This document shows positions 50,896-60,312 of a stretch of 64,000 nt of DNA, in pieces. Each line of letters opens with the position of its first letter. Positions within the stretch are counted from its first letter, which is position 1. Source of the stretch: Methanoflorens sp963701995 (GTDB lineage: Archaea > Halobacteriota > Bog-38 > Methanoflorentales > Methanoflorentaceae). The position numbers were made by a program, and so were the translations under genes. The stretch covers positions 1,178,001-1,242,000 of the forward strand of contig OY969693.1 in NCBI GenBank assembly GCA_963701995.1. The letters are read 5' to 3'. Below the pieces are notes generated by a model. It ran no database searches. It was given only the letters and a program-made list of their open reading frames with translations, and was not told the origin of the DNA.

Positions 50896-53328
50896 ATGGC
50901 TCACCTGATCGCCCACGCGCAGCGCTCTAGTGTTAAGGTTTTTTCAGCCCAGCCCGCGCAATGTGACCTCGACGCGACGTTGACGCTTCGCTCCACCCAT
51001 AAAGGGCCGAGGCCGAAGCGATTCGTGGAGATCCGCGGCGGGAAAGAGCATCTCAGGAGGCCAGCTGACGTCTTTGAGGTTTTGCGGCAGCACGACATCA
51101 CGCTTGCCGAGCGCCAAGATGCCGCGCCACCCGACCAGAAGGTGTTTCAAGATCTCGTGGAACTGTTCAATGCTTACCAGATTCCCTATGATCGGGTACG
51201 CGTCTGCGGGTTTTGCATCGGAAAGCACCGCTACAAGCCCGTCAACGCCAATTTCGTACGCCACCATGGCGCGCTCATCTGTATGGAATGCGCCCAATCA
51301 GAACTGCGACGAGAGCTCAGTTTTCACGGTTTTGTGCACAAAGATCACTTCAATACACTCCTTAACAAAGTGCGCGATCTCGATCGCGTCATCCGTTTCC
51401 TCGATTCCGGTGTTGATCCTGAGCTTACACGGTATGACGTGCTTTCGCGCGGCACCGAGCGCTACCCGTGCGTTACCGTCGACGAACTCGAAGTGGACAG
51501 CAGACTGAAGCGGCTGCTTAAGAAACAGCTATCAGCGTTGCTTCCCGTCCAATCTCTTGCGGTGGAGCAGGGGCTTTTGAAGGGTAAGGATTTTCTGGTC
51601 GTGTCGGCAACGGCCACGGGAAAAACACTTATCGGGGAGCTGGCAGGCGTTAACAACCTGCTCAGCGGCAAGGGAAAACTATTATTCGTGGTGCCCCTGG
51701 TCGCTCTCGCAAACCAGAAATACGATGATTTTGACGACCGCTACCGCGACCTTGGCCTGAATGTAAGCCTCAGAGTCGGCGGTAGCAGGATTCGGACGCG
51801 TGACTGGATCCGAGTGGAGCCCGATTACTCAGCTGACATTCTCGTGGGGACGTACGAAGGCATCGATCAGGTGCTTCGCACGGGCGATGCTGAGCTCCTC
51901 GGCGAAATCGGGACGGTCGTTGTCGACGAAGTGCATATGCTAGAAGACGAAGAGCGCGGAAGCCGGCTTGACGGGCTCATCTCACGGCTTAAGACGTTAG
52001 CCCCGCGTTCACAGCGGATTTACCTGTCTGCAACCGTCGGGAACCCGCACGCGCTCGCTCACGAGCTTAGTGCTGAGCTCATCGAGTTTGAAGAACGCCC
52101 GGTGCCGATCGAGCGCCACCTCGTTTTCGCTAATGAGCGGGACAAGTTAGCTATCATCAATAAGCTCGTTCGACACGAGATCTCGCGGACGTCGAGCAAG
52201 GGCTATAAGGGCCAGTCGATCATTTTTACGAACTCCCGGGCGCGCTGTCATAGGCTGTCTAAATCACTCTCGGCGAAGAGCGCCCCCTACCACGGAGGCC
52301 TCTCGTACGGCGAACGAAAGAAGGTCGAAACCAACTTTGCCAAAGGCACCGTAGAAGCGGTCGTAACCACCGCGGCGCTCGGGGCAGGCGTTGATTTTCC
52401 CGCGTCGCAAGTTATCTTTGAGTCCTTGGCGATGGGCATCAACTGGCTAACCCCGCAAGAGTTTCAGCAGATGCTCGGGCGTGCGGGGCGGCCCGACTAT
52501 CACGACATCGGCAAAGTATTCCTACTTGCTGACCCGAACCAGAAATTCAGGGCGGCGCAAACGGAGGATGAGATCGCGATCAAACTACTCTCAAGCTCCG
52601 CAGATAATGTCGATATCGAATACGACGACGACCAGCAGGCAGAGCAGGTGCTCGCGAACCTCACGTTCGGCCGAAGCGTCAAAATGCTGGCCCACTATGA
52701 CGGCAGCGCTCAGCTGCGGCGCCTCAAGCGCCTGGGGTTTGTATCCGGGGACGGTCGAGCGACGGAGCTTGGACGTGTCGTCGCTGCTGATTTTCTCACT
52801 ATCCCTGAAGCCGTTCAAGTGGCCGAGTCCGTAAAGAAAGGCGACCCCCCGTTCGATATCCTGCAGAAGCTACACATTTTTACGCAGGTATACCTCAACA
52901 ACGTGCAACGCTACGCGAAGGCGCTCCGAGTCAACGTATCTCCCAATGTGTTCAGCGGAGGAAACCTAGAGATGCTCTTCTCAGGAAATAGCGATGAGCT
53001 GACATACCTCGACCAAAAAGAGCTTGACGGCGTACTGGCTTTTTCAGTGGCATTCGTTGATTGCAGCTGCGAAGGGTCGCCATTTTGTGGCTGTCCTGAA
53101 CGCAACTTCTCGAAGTGGGTCATCGAGCAACGCGTAGCGGGCCTCGATCCCGGCGAGATCGTAGAACGGATGTCCGAATTTGGTGTTCACGCGTATTCAG
53201 GCGACGTTCTGAACTACCTCGATCAAGCGGTGCGACTAATGGAATCTATTGCGAAAATGGCCACGATTTTGAACAAAAAGGACATAGCGCGTCAGGCTCT
53301 CAGGATAAGATCGCAGATCGAAGGCTAG
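50896..53328 (+). CDS. Large SF2 DEAD/DEAH-box helicase with zinc-finger N-terminus
   Basis: 810 residues. N-terminal 200 with a four-Cys zinc-binding part (CGFCIGKHRYKP, CMECAQSELR), similar to the DUF5814-type helicases of methanogens and haloarchaea. Helicase motifs: I ATATGKTLIGEL, II VVDEVHML, III SATVGNP, IV IIFTNSRARC, V TTAALGAGVDFP, VI QMLGRAGRPDYHD. A C-terminal Cys cluster (DCSCEGSPFCGCPERN) may bind an Fe-S cluster or zinc. Nucleic-acid substrate unknown. Confidence 0.88.
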   Translation: MAHLIAHAQRSSVKVFSAQPAQCDLDATLTLRSTHKGPRPKRFVEIRGGKEHLRRPADVFEVLRQHDITLAERQDAAPPDQKVFQDLVELFNAYQIPYDRVRVCGFCIGKHRYKPVNANFVRHHGALICMECAQSELRRELSFHGFVHKDHFNTLLNKVRDLDRVIRFLDSGVDPELTRYDVLSRGTERYPCVTVDELEVDSRLKRLLKKQLSALLPVQSLAVEQGLLKGKDFLVVSATATGKTLIGELAGVNNLLSGKGKLLFVVPLVALANQKYDDFDDRYRDLGLNVSLRVGGSRIRTRDWIRVEPDYSADILVGTYEGIDQVLRTGDAELLGEIGTVVVDEVHMLEDEERGSRLDGLISRLKTLAPRSQRIYLSATVGNPHALAHELSAELIEFEERPVPIERHLVFANERDKLAIINKLVRHEISRTSSKGYKGQSIIFTNSRARCHRLSKSLSAKSAPYHGGLSYGERKKVETNFAKGTVEAVVTTAALGAGVDFPASQVIFESLAMGINWLTPQEFQQMLGRAGRPDYHDIGKVFLLADPNQKFRAAQTEDEIAIKLLSSSADNVDIEYDDDQQAEQVLANLTFGRSVKMLAHYDGSAQLRRLKRLGFVSGDGRATELGRVVAADFLTIPEAVQVAESVKKGDPPFDILQKLHIFTQVYLNNVQRYAKALRVNVSPNVFSGGNLEMLFSGNSDELTYLDQKELDGVLAFSVAFVDCSCEGSPFCGCPERNFSKWVIEQRVAGLDPGEIVERMSEFGVHAYSGDVLNYLDQAVRLMESIAKMATILNKKDIARQALRIRSQIEG

Positions 53329-53331
53329 TCC

Positions 53332-54522
53332 TTAGGTGGTGTATTCGGCGTTGATGCGCACATAGTCGTCGGTGAGGTCGCAGCCCCAGGCCGTGGCCGC
53401 TGCGGCCCCCACCCCCAAATCCACCAGGATCGAGATCTCCTTGCTGCTCATTATTTCCGAAAGCGCCTCCTCCTCGAGTCTATCAGCGCTCGCACCTTTT
53501 ATGAGGCCTTTTTCGACCAATACAACTGAGGTGCCCTTTCCATCTGACAGCGCGAGTGAAAGAGCCTCTGGATCCATGAATGCACCAGAATAGCCAACGG
53601 CAGTGACGATCCTGCCCCAATTAGGATCAGCTCCAAAAAGTGCCGTCTTCACTAGAGGTGATCGTACGACAGCTTTTGCCGCCTTGATCGCGTCCTCGTG
53701 ATTTTGTGCGCCAGCGACGGTCACTTCCATCATTTTCGTCGCGCCTTCGCCGTCGCGTGCGATCATTTTCGCCAGCTCAACGCACACAAAGTTCAGCGCG
53801 TTTTGAAAATCATCAATGTCAATGGCCGAAGAGCTCTCGCCGGTAGTTATCAGGAGAACCGTATCGTTGGTGCTCGTATCGCCATCGACGACGACCATGT
53901 TGAAGCTCAGATCGGCTGCTTTTTTCAGGCACGTCTGCAAAACATCAGCAGTGAGCCGAGCGTCCGTGTAGATAAAAGCGAGCATAGTGGATAGCTGCGG
54001 TTCAATCATCCCCGCCCCCTTCGCTATGCCGCCTAGTGCCACGCCGTCTACCTCGACCGCCATTTGCTTCGGTGTGGAATCAGTCGTCATTATCGCTCGT
54101 GCCGCTGCAAGACTGCCATCGGCCTCATCAGTTATCGTCGATAGAACCTCGATAATCTTCGAATCGATCCAGCTCACGTTGAGCGGGGTTCCGATAACGC
54201 CAGTTGACGCAACGGCAACGTCGGCTGTGCGAATATGCAGGCGGCGCGCAAGGGATTCGGCGACCCTCTCAGCATCTTCTATGCCGTTCGGTCCCGTAAA
54301 AGCATTAGCGCTCCCGCTATTTGCCACCACTGCCAAGATCTGCTGACTCTCGATGAGGTGTTTTCGCGTGAGGATGACAGGAGCTGCGGTGACTTTGTTG
54401 GTGGTAAACACCCCTGCTGCTTGCCCGCCACCGGTGATGACCGCGAGGCCGTTTTTGCCCTCCTTGCAACCGGAGGCTTTCACTCCGCGCACCGCGCAGA
54501 CGCCCCCTTCCACGACGCGCAT
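53332..54522 (-). CDS. argJ: Bifunctional ornithine acetyltransferase/N-acetylglutamate synthase
   Basis: 396 residues from the ATG at 54522, overlapping the CBS gene stop by one base. The autocleavage site is in KGAGMIEPQLSTMLAFI: the Thr is the nucleophile, with Ser before it where Ala is usual. Other ArgJ motifs are ANSGSANAFTG, STGVIGTPL and DPNWGRI. Recycles acetyl groups in arginine synthesis. Confidence 0.94.
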   Translation of the reverse strand: MRVVEGGVCAVRGVKASGCKEGKNGLAVITGGGQAAGVFTTNKVTAAPVILTRKHLIESQQILAVVANSGSANAFTGPNGIEDAERVAESLARRLHIRTADVAVASTGVIGTPLNVSWIDSKIIEVLSTITDEADGSLAAARAIMTTDSTPKQMAVEVDGVALGGIAKGAGMIEPQLSTMLAFIYTDARLTADVLQTCLKKAADLSFNMVVVDGDTSTNDTVLLITTGESSSAIDIDDFQNALNFVCVELAKMIARDGEGATKMMEVTVAGAQNHEDAIKAAKAVVRSPLVKTALFGADPNWGRIVTAVGYSGAFMDPEALSLALSDGKGTSVVLVEKGLIKGASADRLEEEALSEIMSSKEISILVDLGVGAAAATAWGCDLTDDYVRINAEYTT

Positions 54523-54995
54523 CAACTGCCCTCAGCAATCCCTCTTATAATATCGCCGCGCGTGACGATTCCGATCAATTGACCAGCTGCGTCGATGACT
54601 GGAAGCCGGTTGATTTTGTGCCGTATCATGTGCTCGGTAGCGGTTTCGATATCCGCATCGCCATCTATGGTATGAACGGGCTTTTTCATGACGCGATCGA
54701 CCGTCCACTCGCCCAGATCTTCGCTCATCGAGTCTCTCAGCTCGAGGCGCTCGATAATTTCGCGCACCGGAACCTCGATGATCTCGAGGGGGCTTGGGAG
54801 CCAGTACCCTGTGTGTTCGGGTATCTCGAGGAGCGAGAGTATGTCGTTTTCCGTTACGATGCCGACGATGTCTCTATCAGCCACCACCGGAACGCCGCTT
54901 ATCTTCTTTTCCCGCAAGAGCTTGATACACTCGCGCACCGTCGTGTCGGGTGTCACGGAAATGACGGTTGGATTCATGACATCTACGACTTTCAT
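54522..54995 (-). CDS. CBS-domain pair protein
   Basis: 157 residues from the ATG at 54995 (GAGGTG upstream). Two CBS domains (VMNPTVISVTPDTTVRECI, VRDIVGIVTEND-like; then VMKKPVHTIDGDADIETATE and GIVTRGDIIRG). Such proteins bind adenine nucleotides or SAM and act as sensors. Its place between argC and argJ suggests energy- or metabolite-dependent control of arginine synthesis. Confidence 0.88.
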   Translation of the reverse strand: MKVVDVMNPTVISVTPDTTVRECIKLLREKKISGVPVVADRDIVGIVTENDILSLLEIPEHTGYWLPSPLEIIEVPVREIIERLELRDSMSEDLGEWTVDRVMKKPVHTIDGDADIETATEHMIRHKINRLPVIDAAGQLIGIVTRGDIIRGIAEGS

Positions 54996-55002
54996 TGCCA
55001 CC

Positions 55003-55998
55003 TCAGAGCGACAGTGCCGGAGACCAGAGGCCGGTCGTCTCATCGAGACCGAACATGAGGTTCATGTTCTGGATGGCTTGGCCTGACGCGCCCTTCACCA
55101 TGTTATCAATGGCGGAGACGACGACTACGCGGTTTGTCGATGCGTCTCGCTCAATGAACAGGTCGCAGAAGTTCGTGCCGCGGACCGACCCGAGCGACGG
55201 AACGTTGAACCGAATGAACGGACTGTTGGCGTAGAACGCTTCGTAAAGTGATCCGATCCGATCTTCATCGAGTTCAGCGCTGGTGAAGATGTGCGCCGTG
55301 GTGAGAATGCCTCGAATGGACGGGATAATGTGAGGGGTGAAGTTCACGGCGACGTTTCCAAGTCGCTGGAGCTCTTGAACGATTTCGGCTTTGTGCCGGT
55401 GTTTCGTCAGTTGGTAAGGGACCACGTTTTCAGCCAAGTTAGGATAGTGCGACGTCTCCGTTGGAGCGGCCCCTGCGCCCGAGATCCCGGACTTCGAATC
55501 GAATACTGCGTGATCGACGAGTCCTGCTTTGACGAGCGGCGCCGCAGCCAAGATTGCGCCCGTAGGGTAGCAGCCGGGATTGGCACACAGGTCAGCGTGG
55601 GCAACTTCGGGGTGCAATTCGGGCAGCCCGTAGACGGCGTCTCGCGGATCGGTGTGCGGCCCGTACACCTCCGCATAGTTTCGTCCGAGACGATAGTCGG
55701 CGCTGAGGTCGATAATGCGAACCTCTTTGTCGATGAGATCCGGCACGATCCCCATGGCGGCGCCGTGGGGGACCGCGAGAAATACGACGTCCGATTGTTC
55801 GGCAACCGCATTGGCTTCGGCGTTTACAAATCGGAGGTCATAAAACCCTTTCAGATAGCGATGAACGTCGGCGATAGGAACAGCGTTGAGGGCCCGTGAA
55901 GTCACTATGGTGACGTCGATTTCTGGATGCTGGACAAGCAATCTCAACAATTCCCCGCCTGTGTAGCCAGATCCGCCTATTATCCCAACTCTGATCAT
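55003..55998 (-). CDS. argC: N-acetyl-gamma-glutamyl-phosphate reductase
   Basis: 331 residues. NAD(P) motif GIIGGSGYTGGELLRLL, active-site Cys in ANPGCYPTGAI, and substrate motif SKSGISGAGA. First gene of the leftward operon argC-CBS-argJ; 7 bp to the CBS gene. Confidence 0.95.
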   Translation of the reverse strand: MIRVGIIGGSGYTGGELLRLLVQHPEIDVTIVTSRALNAVPIADVHRYLKGFYDLRFVNAEANAVAEQSDVVFLAVPHGAAMGIVPDLIDKEVRIIDLSADYRLGRNYAEVYGPHTDPRDAVYGLPELHPEVAHADLCANPGCYPTGAILAAAPLVKAGLVDHAVFDSKSGISGAGAAPTETSHYPNLAENVVPYQLTKHRHKAEIVQELQRLGNVAVNFTPHIIPSIRGILTTAHIFTSAELDEDRIGSLYEAFYANSPFIRFNVPSLGSVRGTNFCDLFIERDASTNRVVVVSAIDNMVKGASGQAIQNMNLMFGLDETTGLWSPALSL

Positions 55999-56180
55999 CG
56001 ATCCCCATTAGACCTGATCTTAGAAAGCCTTTTTCGTTGCGTGAGCACGTCACAAACAGCGCCAAACGTCGCAAGAGCCGATTACTGACGCCAAACGATG
56101 CCTTGCTACAACACGCTACGCAGTGGAGCGCGCTGTAAGCAGAGGAGCTATAAAAGATAACCCAAAAAAGATGGCGGTTT

Positions 56181-56981
56181 TTAAACCCTTCTTAGCAACA
56201 GGTACAGCAAACCGACAAGGAGCGTCGGGGCCGCTAGCCCCAACAGCGAGAACTCGAACACGGACTGCGCGGGCGAGCTGGTTGCGCTCGTTTGGGCTCC
56301 TGGCAAGGTCACACTCGGCACTGAGCCATTCTGTGACAGCGCAGATGCTTCCGCTGATATCGCAGACGCTGCAGTGAACGCGTTTGACGAGCCTGCTGGC
56401 ACGAGCAATGAGGGGGCGTACACTAAACACTTCTGCGACGCGCTGATAAGATTCGTTGGTTGGGAAAGTGCCGCACTGCAGTTCTGGGGGTCTGGATTCA
56501 GCCCTTTTGCTCCCGCGGCCGCCTGCGTGGTGCTTGTTGGAGACGGGGTTGATTGGTGATTTTCAGTGGAGCTTGCTGCAACTTCACTCGAGTGCTTGAG
56601 TTTTAAGACGATAACTACAGGGCTAATGGTTGGCGTTGATGGTGTCAGAGAAGCCGGACTGGGGGTTGGAACGGTTGGCGTTATGATGGAGTTCGTCGTG
56701 GCGTTCGTCGTGGCGTTCGTCGTGGCGTTCGTCGTGGCGTTCGTCGTGGCGTTCGTCGTGGCGTTCGTCGTGGCGTTCGTCGTGGCGTTCGTCGTGGCGT
56801 TCGTCGTTGCGTTCGTCGTGGCGTTCGTCGTTGCGTTCGTCGTTGCGTTTAGTGGTGGTCTTTGCACGTTTTGTGCGTTATCCAAAAAAGCAAGAGCTGG
56901 CGCAATAGTAAATGCCATCAGGACTATAAAAATCGCTATGATCGGAATGATGCGTTTTATCGCCATTATTGCTTCATGCAA
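56181..56981 (-). CDS. Secreted PEF-CTERM-like protein with Asn-Ala-Thr-Thr repeats
   Basis: 266 residues (a later start at the second Met is possible). Signal peptide IIPIIAIFIVLMAFTIAPAL. About 13 copies of Asn-Ala-Thr-Thr follow, each an N-glycosylation sequon. Then a Ser/Thr/Pro-rich stretch with two cysteines, and a C-terminal tail VFEFSLLGLAAPTLLVGLLY plus Arg pair. The tail is close to PEF-CTERM sorting signals, but the Pro is Val-Phe here. Likely a heavily glycosylated surface protein. Confidence 0.75.
   Translation of the reverse strand: MHEAIMAIKRIIPIIAIFIVLMAFTIAPALAFLDNAQNVQRPPLNATTNATTNATTNATTNATTNATTNATTNATTNATTNATTNATTNATTNATTNSIITPTVPTPSPASLTPSTPTISPVVIVLKLKHSSEVAASSTENHQSTPSPTSTTQAAAGAKGLNPDPQNCSAALSQPTNLISASQKCLVYAPSLLVPAGSSNAFTAASAISAEASALSQNGSVPSVTLPGAQTSATSSPAQSVFEFSLLGLAAPTLLVGLLYLLLRRV
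56691..56846 (-). repeat. 12-bp minisatellite (13 units)
   Basis: Thirteen near-perfect tandem copies of GTTCGTCGTGGC (a few with T for G). They encode the Asn-Ala-Thr-Thr repeats of the secreted protein. Such repeats change copy number by slippage. Confidence 0.92.
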
Positions 56982-57028
56982 CTTAGGTATCTGCTACTAA
57001 ATATCTATCTATCTGTTGCAAAAGATAA

Positions 57029-57057
57029 AGAAAGCCGGGGGATCTGTCCGCCCGGGC
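57029..57057 (-). terminator. Likely terminator of the small CxxC gene
   Basis: CCCGG/CCGGG arms followed on the minus strand by TTTCTTTATCTTTT, after the gene ending at 57061. Confidence 0.45.
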
Positions 57058-57060
57058 CGC

Positions 57061-57321
57061 CTACAAAAGTTGAAGCACGATGTTTGCAAGATTCACTTGA
57101 CTCGGGCTTGTAAATGCGGTTGATGGGTCAAGGACCGACAGCGGCCCGATGTGACCCGGAGCGTCCTGCGGCGCCGAAGCAGGAGCGTTTTCAGTCATAA
57201 CGCCGTTGGTGTAGTGGACTTGGCAGTTAGGGCAGAAGGTTGCCGCAGCTGCCACTTGTACTGAAAGGACGATGAGAACAACTCCGATCAGGAGTGTCAT
57301 CACCTTTTGCCTCGGTTCCAA
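57061..57321 (-). CDS. Small secreted CxxC protein
   Basis: 86 residues. Signal peptide (MTLLIGVVLIVLSVQVAAAA), then FCPNCQVHY with one CxxC. The rest is Ala/Pro/Ser-rich. No anchor. Role unknown; the neighbouring thioredoxin-like protein could keep its cysteines in order. Confidence 0.6.
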   Translation of the reverse strand: MEPRQKVMTLLIGVVLIVLSVQVAAAATFCPNCQVHYTNGVMTENAPASAPQDAPGHIGPLSVLDPSTAFTSPSQVNLANIVLQLL

Positions 57322-57485
57322 CGAATTACCTCCCGTGCCCCTGAGGGGCGCTATTGGTATTGCCCTTGAAAATCCTTTAAAGCGGTATAAATAGCTTCTC
57401 TTTTGCCTCCGGTGTTTCCACTGGAGTTTGAGCTAGAAAAGTTGCTTAGTCAAAAAAAACTACCGCTAGTAGACTGGCGTTATTG

Positions 57486-57514
57486 AATAAAAAAAGGGGT
57501 TAAATGAATAACCC
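57486..57514 (-). terminator. Hairpin terminator of the thioredoxin-like gene
   Basis: GGGTTA/TAACCC arms followed on the minus strand by CCTTTTTTTATT, directly after the stop at 57518. Confidence 0.65.
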
Positions 57515-57517
57515 TCT

Positions 57518-58201
57518 TTACCGTCTTCTCAAGAACAGGTATATTGCGCCTATTACTAACGCTGGAGCACCTAGCCCGAGCAGTGAGAACTCTGGGACTG
57601 TTTGAGTTGAAGTAGTTGGTGCATGAGTTGCTGTAACGACCTCAATCGACGGCTGCGTGCTGGCCCATGTTACTGTTTTTACAACCTTAGGTTTCGCAGT
57701 AACTTCTACAACCTTAGTCGGCGTAACTTTTACAACCTTAGTCGGCGTAACTTTTACAACCGCGACGGGAGTCGGCGTAACTTTTACAACCGCGACGGGA
57801 GTCGGCGTAGCTTTTACAACCGCGACGGGAGTCGGCGTAGCTGTTGGTGTAGGCGTCGTGGCGCCTGCGGCTGCTTGGATGGCTGCGACGATCTGTTGTT
57901 CGGTGACAGCGCCCACAAGGGTCTGCCCTCCTTGAATGACTATCGTCGGGGTTCCTGTAACGCCATTTGCTTGCGCGATTCCGGATCCCGGTGATTGACT
58001 CACGTCATATACTATCAGCTTGGCGCCCGTCTGAGCAGCCGCGCTCTCAACAAGCGGCCTCACCTGTTGGCAGACTGAGCACATAGGCGACTCGAAGAAT
58101 AGCACTTGGATGTTGCTTGCTTGGGCAGATGCAACTCCTGAAAATGCCACGAATGAAACAAATAACGCAGTTATCGCTAATAAGCTAATTTGCTTTTTCA
58201 T
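57518..58201 (-). CDS. Secreted thioredoxin-like protein with PEF-CTERM tail
   Basis: 227 residues. Signal peptide (LLAITALFVSFVAFSGVASA); thioredoxin-like domain at about 30-112 with active site MCSVCQQVRP and cis-Pro in VTGTPTIVIQGG. A 90-residue repetitive linker (PTPVAVVKVT repeats) leads to VPEFSLLGLGAPALVIGAIY and an Arg cluster. PEF-CTERM tails are processed by an archaeosortase (ArtC family), so this disulfide-active protein is probably fixed at the cell surface. Confidence 0.85.
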   Translation of the reverse strand: MKKQISLLAITALFVSFVAFSGVASAQASNIQVLFFESPMCSVCQQVRPLVESAAAQTGAKLIVYDVSQSPGSGIAQANGVTGTPTIVIQGGQTLVGAVTEQQIVAAIQAAAGATTPTPTATPTPVAVVKATPTPVAVVKVTPTPVAVVKVTPTKVVKVTPTKVVEVTAKPKVVKTVTWASTQPSIEVVTATHAPTTSTQTVPEFSLLGLGAPALVIGAIYLFLRRR

Positions 58202-58360
58202 CTATTTTTGGCACCTCTTCGTGATGGTTGTCTTCCTTACGTATACCCAGTATTGCCGATTTATCTTATAAATAATGATCGATCTTGACCAAATTCAAAA
58301 AAACAAGCGTGAACTGCGCAGGTAAGATAAATGGAAAAGAACGCCATATTGCGCGCACAC

Positions 58361-59242
58361 TCAGACCGCATCGGATCGCTTGAAGAAGTAATAAGCCGGT
58401 ATCAGCGGAACAATGATCGAGGCGATGAGGAAAATCACGTTCGCCGTGTAATTAAGTCCTGAAGTCAGCTTAGAGAATTCTCCGGCGAGCGACTGGACAG
58501 CGACGTTGTGGCTTCCAGGATTAATCCAAAGCAATATCTTCGCGTACCCAGGGAACTGAGTGTAGGGGATATCTGAAGTGGCGCTTAGATTTATCGCGCT
58601 TAGTCCGAGTGCGACGCCTGCATAGGTGAATACCAAGAGCAGGATCCAGACGAACACGGCGCCAAGCAATGAGTCGAGGCTCGTGCGCGTCAAGCTTGAG
58701 ATCAAGAGCCCTATCGCGATGAAGGACATAACATACAAGAGCATGATGCCCATAGAGAGGATCAGATAGTCGACGTCGCTCGAGCTTGGAACCTTCCGCG
58801 TGATGAGGGATAGGCCCACATACAGCACGAGCGTCGTGACGACAAACAGGCCGCCTGCAGCTGCGAGATAAGCAACGAACTTGCCAAAAAGTATCGTTCT
58901 GCGCGTAATGGGTCGCACCACGAGCTGTGCCAGCGTCCGCGCTGATCGCTCACCAGTCAGGGCGTCATAAGAAAGCGCGAGCGCGAGTATCGTCAAAATA
59001 GCTTCGCTATATGAGTACGACACGCTAATCGCGTAGTTGACTGGTTGCGTCGTTGGATTTGGCGCCCCGCTTATTGGCGAAATCGATCGGGCGACGTCGA
59101 CATTGCCGTAGTACGCGCCGACAAGCGCAAACAACACAAATATGACTCCAAAGATGATGAAGCGCTTCGTCTTCACCGCGGACTGAAAATCCTTTTGCGC
59201 GATGGCAAGAAACTTGTAAGCGGACTCTGAAAACTCACTCAA
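58361..59242 (-). CDS. ABC-2 type transporter permease
   Basis: 293 residues with about six membrane helices (FIIFGVIFVLFALVGAYYG, AILTILALALSYDALTGERSA). TGERSARTLAQLVVRPITR is typical of this ABC-2 family. It overlaps the ATPase gene by 4 nt, so the two are one exporter. Substrate unknown. Confidence 0.9.
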   Translation of the reverse strand: MSEFSESAYKFLAIAQKDFQSAVKTKRFIIFGVIFVLFALVGAYYGNVDVARSISPISGAPNPTTQPVNYAISVSYSYSEAILTILALALSYDALTGERSARTLAQLVVRPITRRTILFGKFVAYLAAAGGLFVVTTLVLYVGLSLITRKVPSSSDVDYLILSMGIMLLYVMSFIAIGLLISSLTRTSLDSLLGAVFVWILLLVFTYAGVALGLSAINLSATSDIPYTQFPGYAKILLWINPGSHNVAVQSLAGEFSKLTSGLNYTANVIFLIASIIVPLIPAYYFFKRSDAV

Positions 59243-60165
59243 CGCGTTCTTCCCTCCATCCTGCGAACATATGCCTCTTCGAGCGACGGCGACTCGCGAA
59301 GGGAGCGCAAACGGCCTCCAGCGCGCGCGATTACGTAGTTTACGTCCTCGTTGATGCCAGGCCGGTACTCAAGACTTATCTTGAGTCCTTCGCATTGGAT
59401 CGATTTAATACCTTTCACGGACCTAATGGCCTGGAGAACGCGTTCGTTTACGTTGGCGATGTCCGCTTCGAGTTCCACGGTCTTGCCGCGCACGTCCGCC
59501 ACGAAATCCTTAGTCGTGGTCGGCGCAGCAATGCGCCCGGCCCTCATTGTCGCCACCACATCGCATATTTCTGCGATATCTCTAACATTGTGCGTGGCGA
59601 GAAACAGGGTGACGTCGTGGACGTTGAGCTCGTGTATGAGCGCCATTATATCGCGCCTGCCCTGCGGGTCAAGCCCCGTGCTGGGTTCATCCAGAATAAG
59701 CAATTCTGGCTCGTTTAGCATCGCTGCAGCGATGCCGAGTCGCTTCCTATCGCCAAGGGAAAATGCGCTGACGAGGGTTCTTTCCCTACCCTCAAGCCCT
59801 GCTAGCTTAAAGAGCTTCTCGATCTTCTCTTCGCGCTCTTCGCGCACGTTCGAGAGATTGGCAAAGAATCTGAGGTTATTTTCCGCAGAGAAGTTGCCGT
59901 AGAAACCTGGGCGCTCAGGCAGGTAACCAATCCTTTGTTGCACCTCATGAAACTGTGCGGGGATCTCGCGATCGAGTATCTTGATCGTGCCAGTGCTGGG
60001 CTGAATGAAATTGAGCAGCATGTTGATGATGCTTGATTTCCCGGCGCCGATCGGTCCTAGAAGCCCAAATGCGGTTCCTTGTGACACCGTGAAGCTTGCG
60101 TCTTCGACGGCAACAGCGCCCTTCTTATAGCGTTTCGTAAGCCCTTCGATCTCTATCGCGTTCAT
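59239..60165 (-). CDS. ABC transporter ATP-binding protein
   Basis: 308 residues. Walker A GPIGAGKSS (about 37-45), signature AFSLGDRKRLGIAAAM, Walker B LLILDEPSTGLDP, switch His LATHNV. The signature has SLGD in place of SGGQ. A TATA box (TTATATAA near 60212-60220) lies upstream on the minus strand. Confidence 0.93.
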   Translation of the reverse strand: MNAIEIEGLTKRYKKGAVAVEDASFTVSQGTAFGLLGPIGAGKSSIINMLLNFIQPSTGTIKILDREIPAQFHEVQQRIGYLPERPGFYGNFSAENNLRFFANLSNVREEREEKIEKLFKLAGLEGRERTLVSAFSLGDRKRLGIAAAMLNEPELLILDEPSTGLDPQGRRDIMALIHELNVHDVTLFLATHNVRDIAEICDVVATMRAGRIAAPTTTKDFVADVRGKTVELEADIANVNERVLQAIRSVKGIKSIQCEGLKISLEYRPGINEDVNYVIARAGGRLRSLRESPSLEEAYVRRMEGRTR

Positions 60166-60312
60166 GATAGCCCACCGCTAAGAGCGGTTGTATGCATGCA
60201 AGACCAAATCTATTATATAAACTAGGCGTTTTGGAGCGTGAGCTAGCCTCCCACCGGGCGACGCTCTAACGCATGGGTTCCGATGAGATGAGACAAACGC
60301 TCTCGAGCTGCC

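Noticed and set aside
56691..56846. CRISPR-like repeat array
   Set aside because: Units are 12 bp with no spacers and lie in frame inside a gene; it is a minisatellite. No cas genes were seen anywhere in the window.
56566..57000. Open frame of Val-Ala-Phe-Val repeats on the plus strand
   Set aside because: It is the antisense reading of the Asn-Ala-Thr-Thr minisatellite; the minus-strand protein has a signal peptide and sorting tail and is the real gene.
57623..57994. Arg/Asn/Tyr-rich frame on the plus strand
   Set aside because: Antisense to the stalk repeats of the secreted thioredoxin-like protein.
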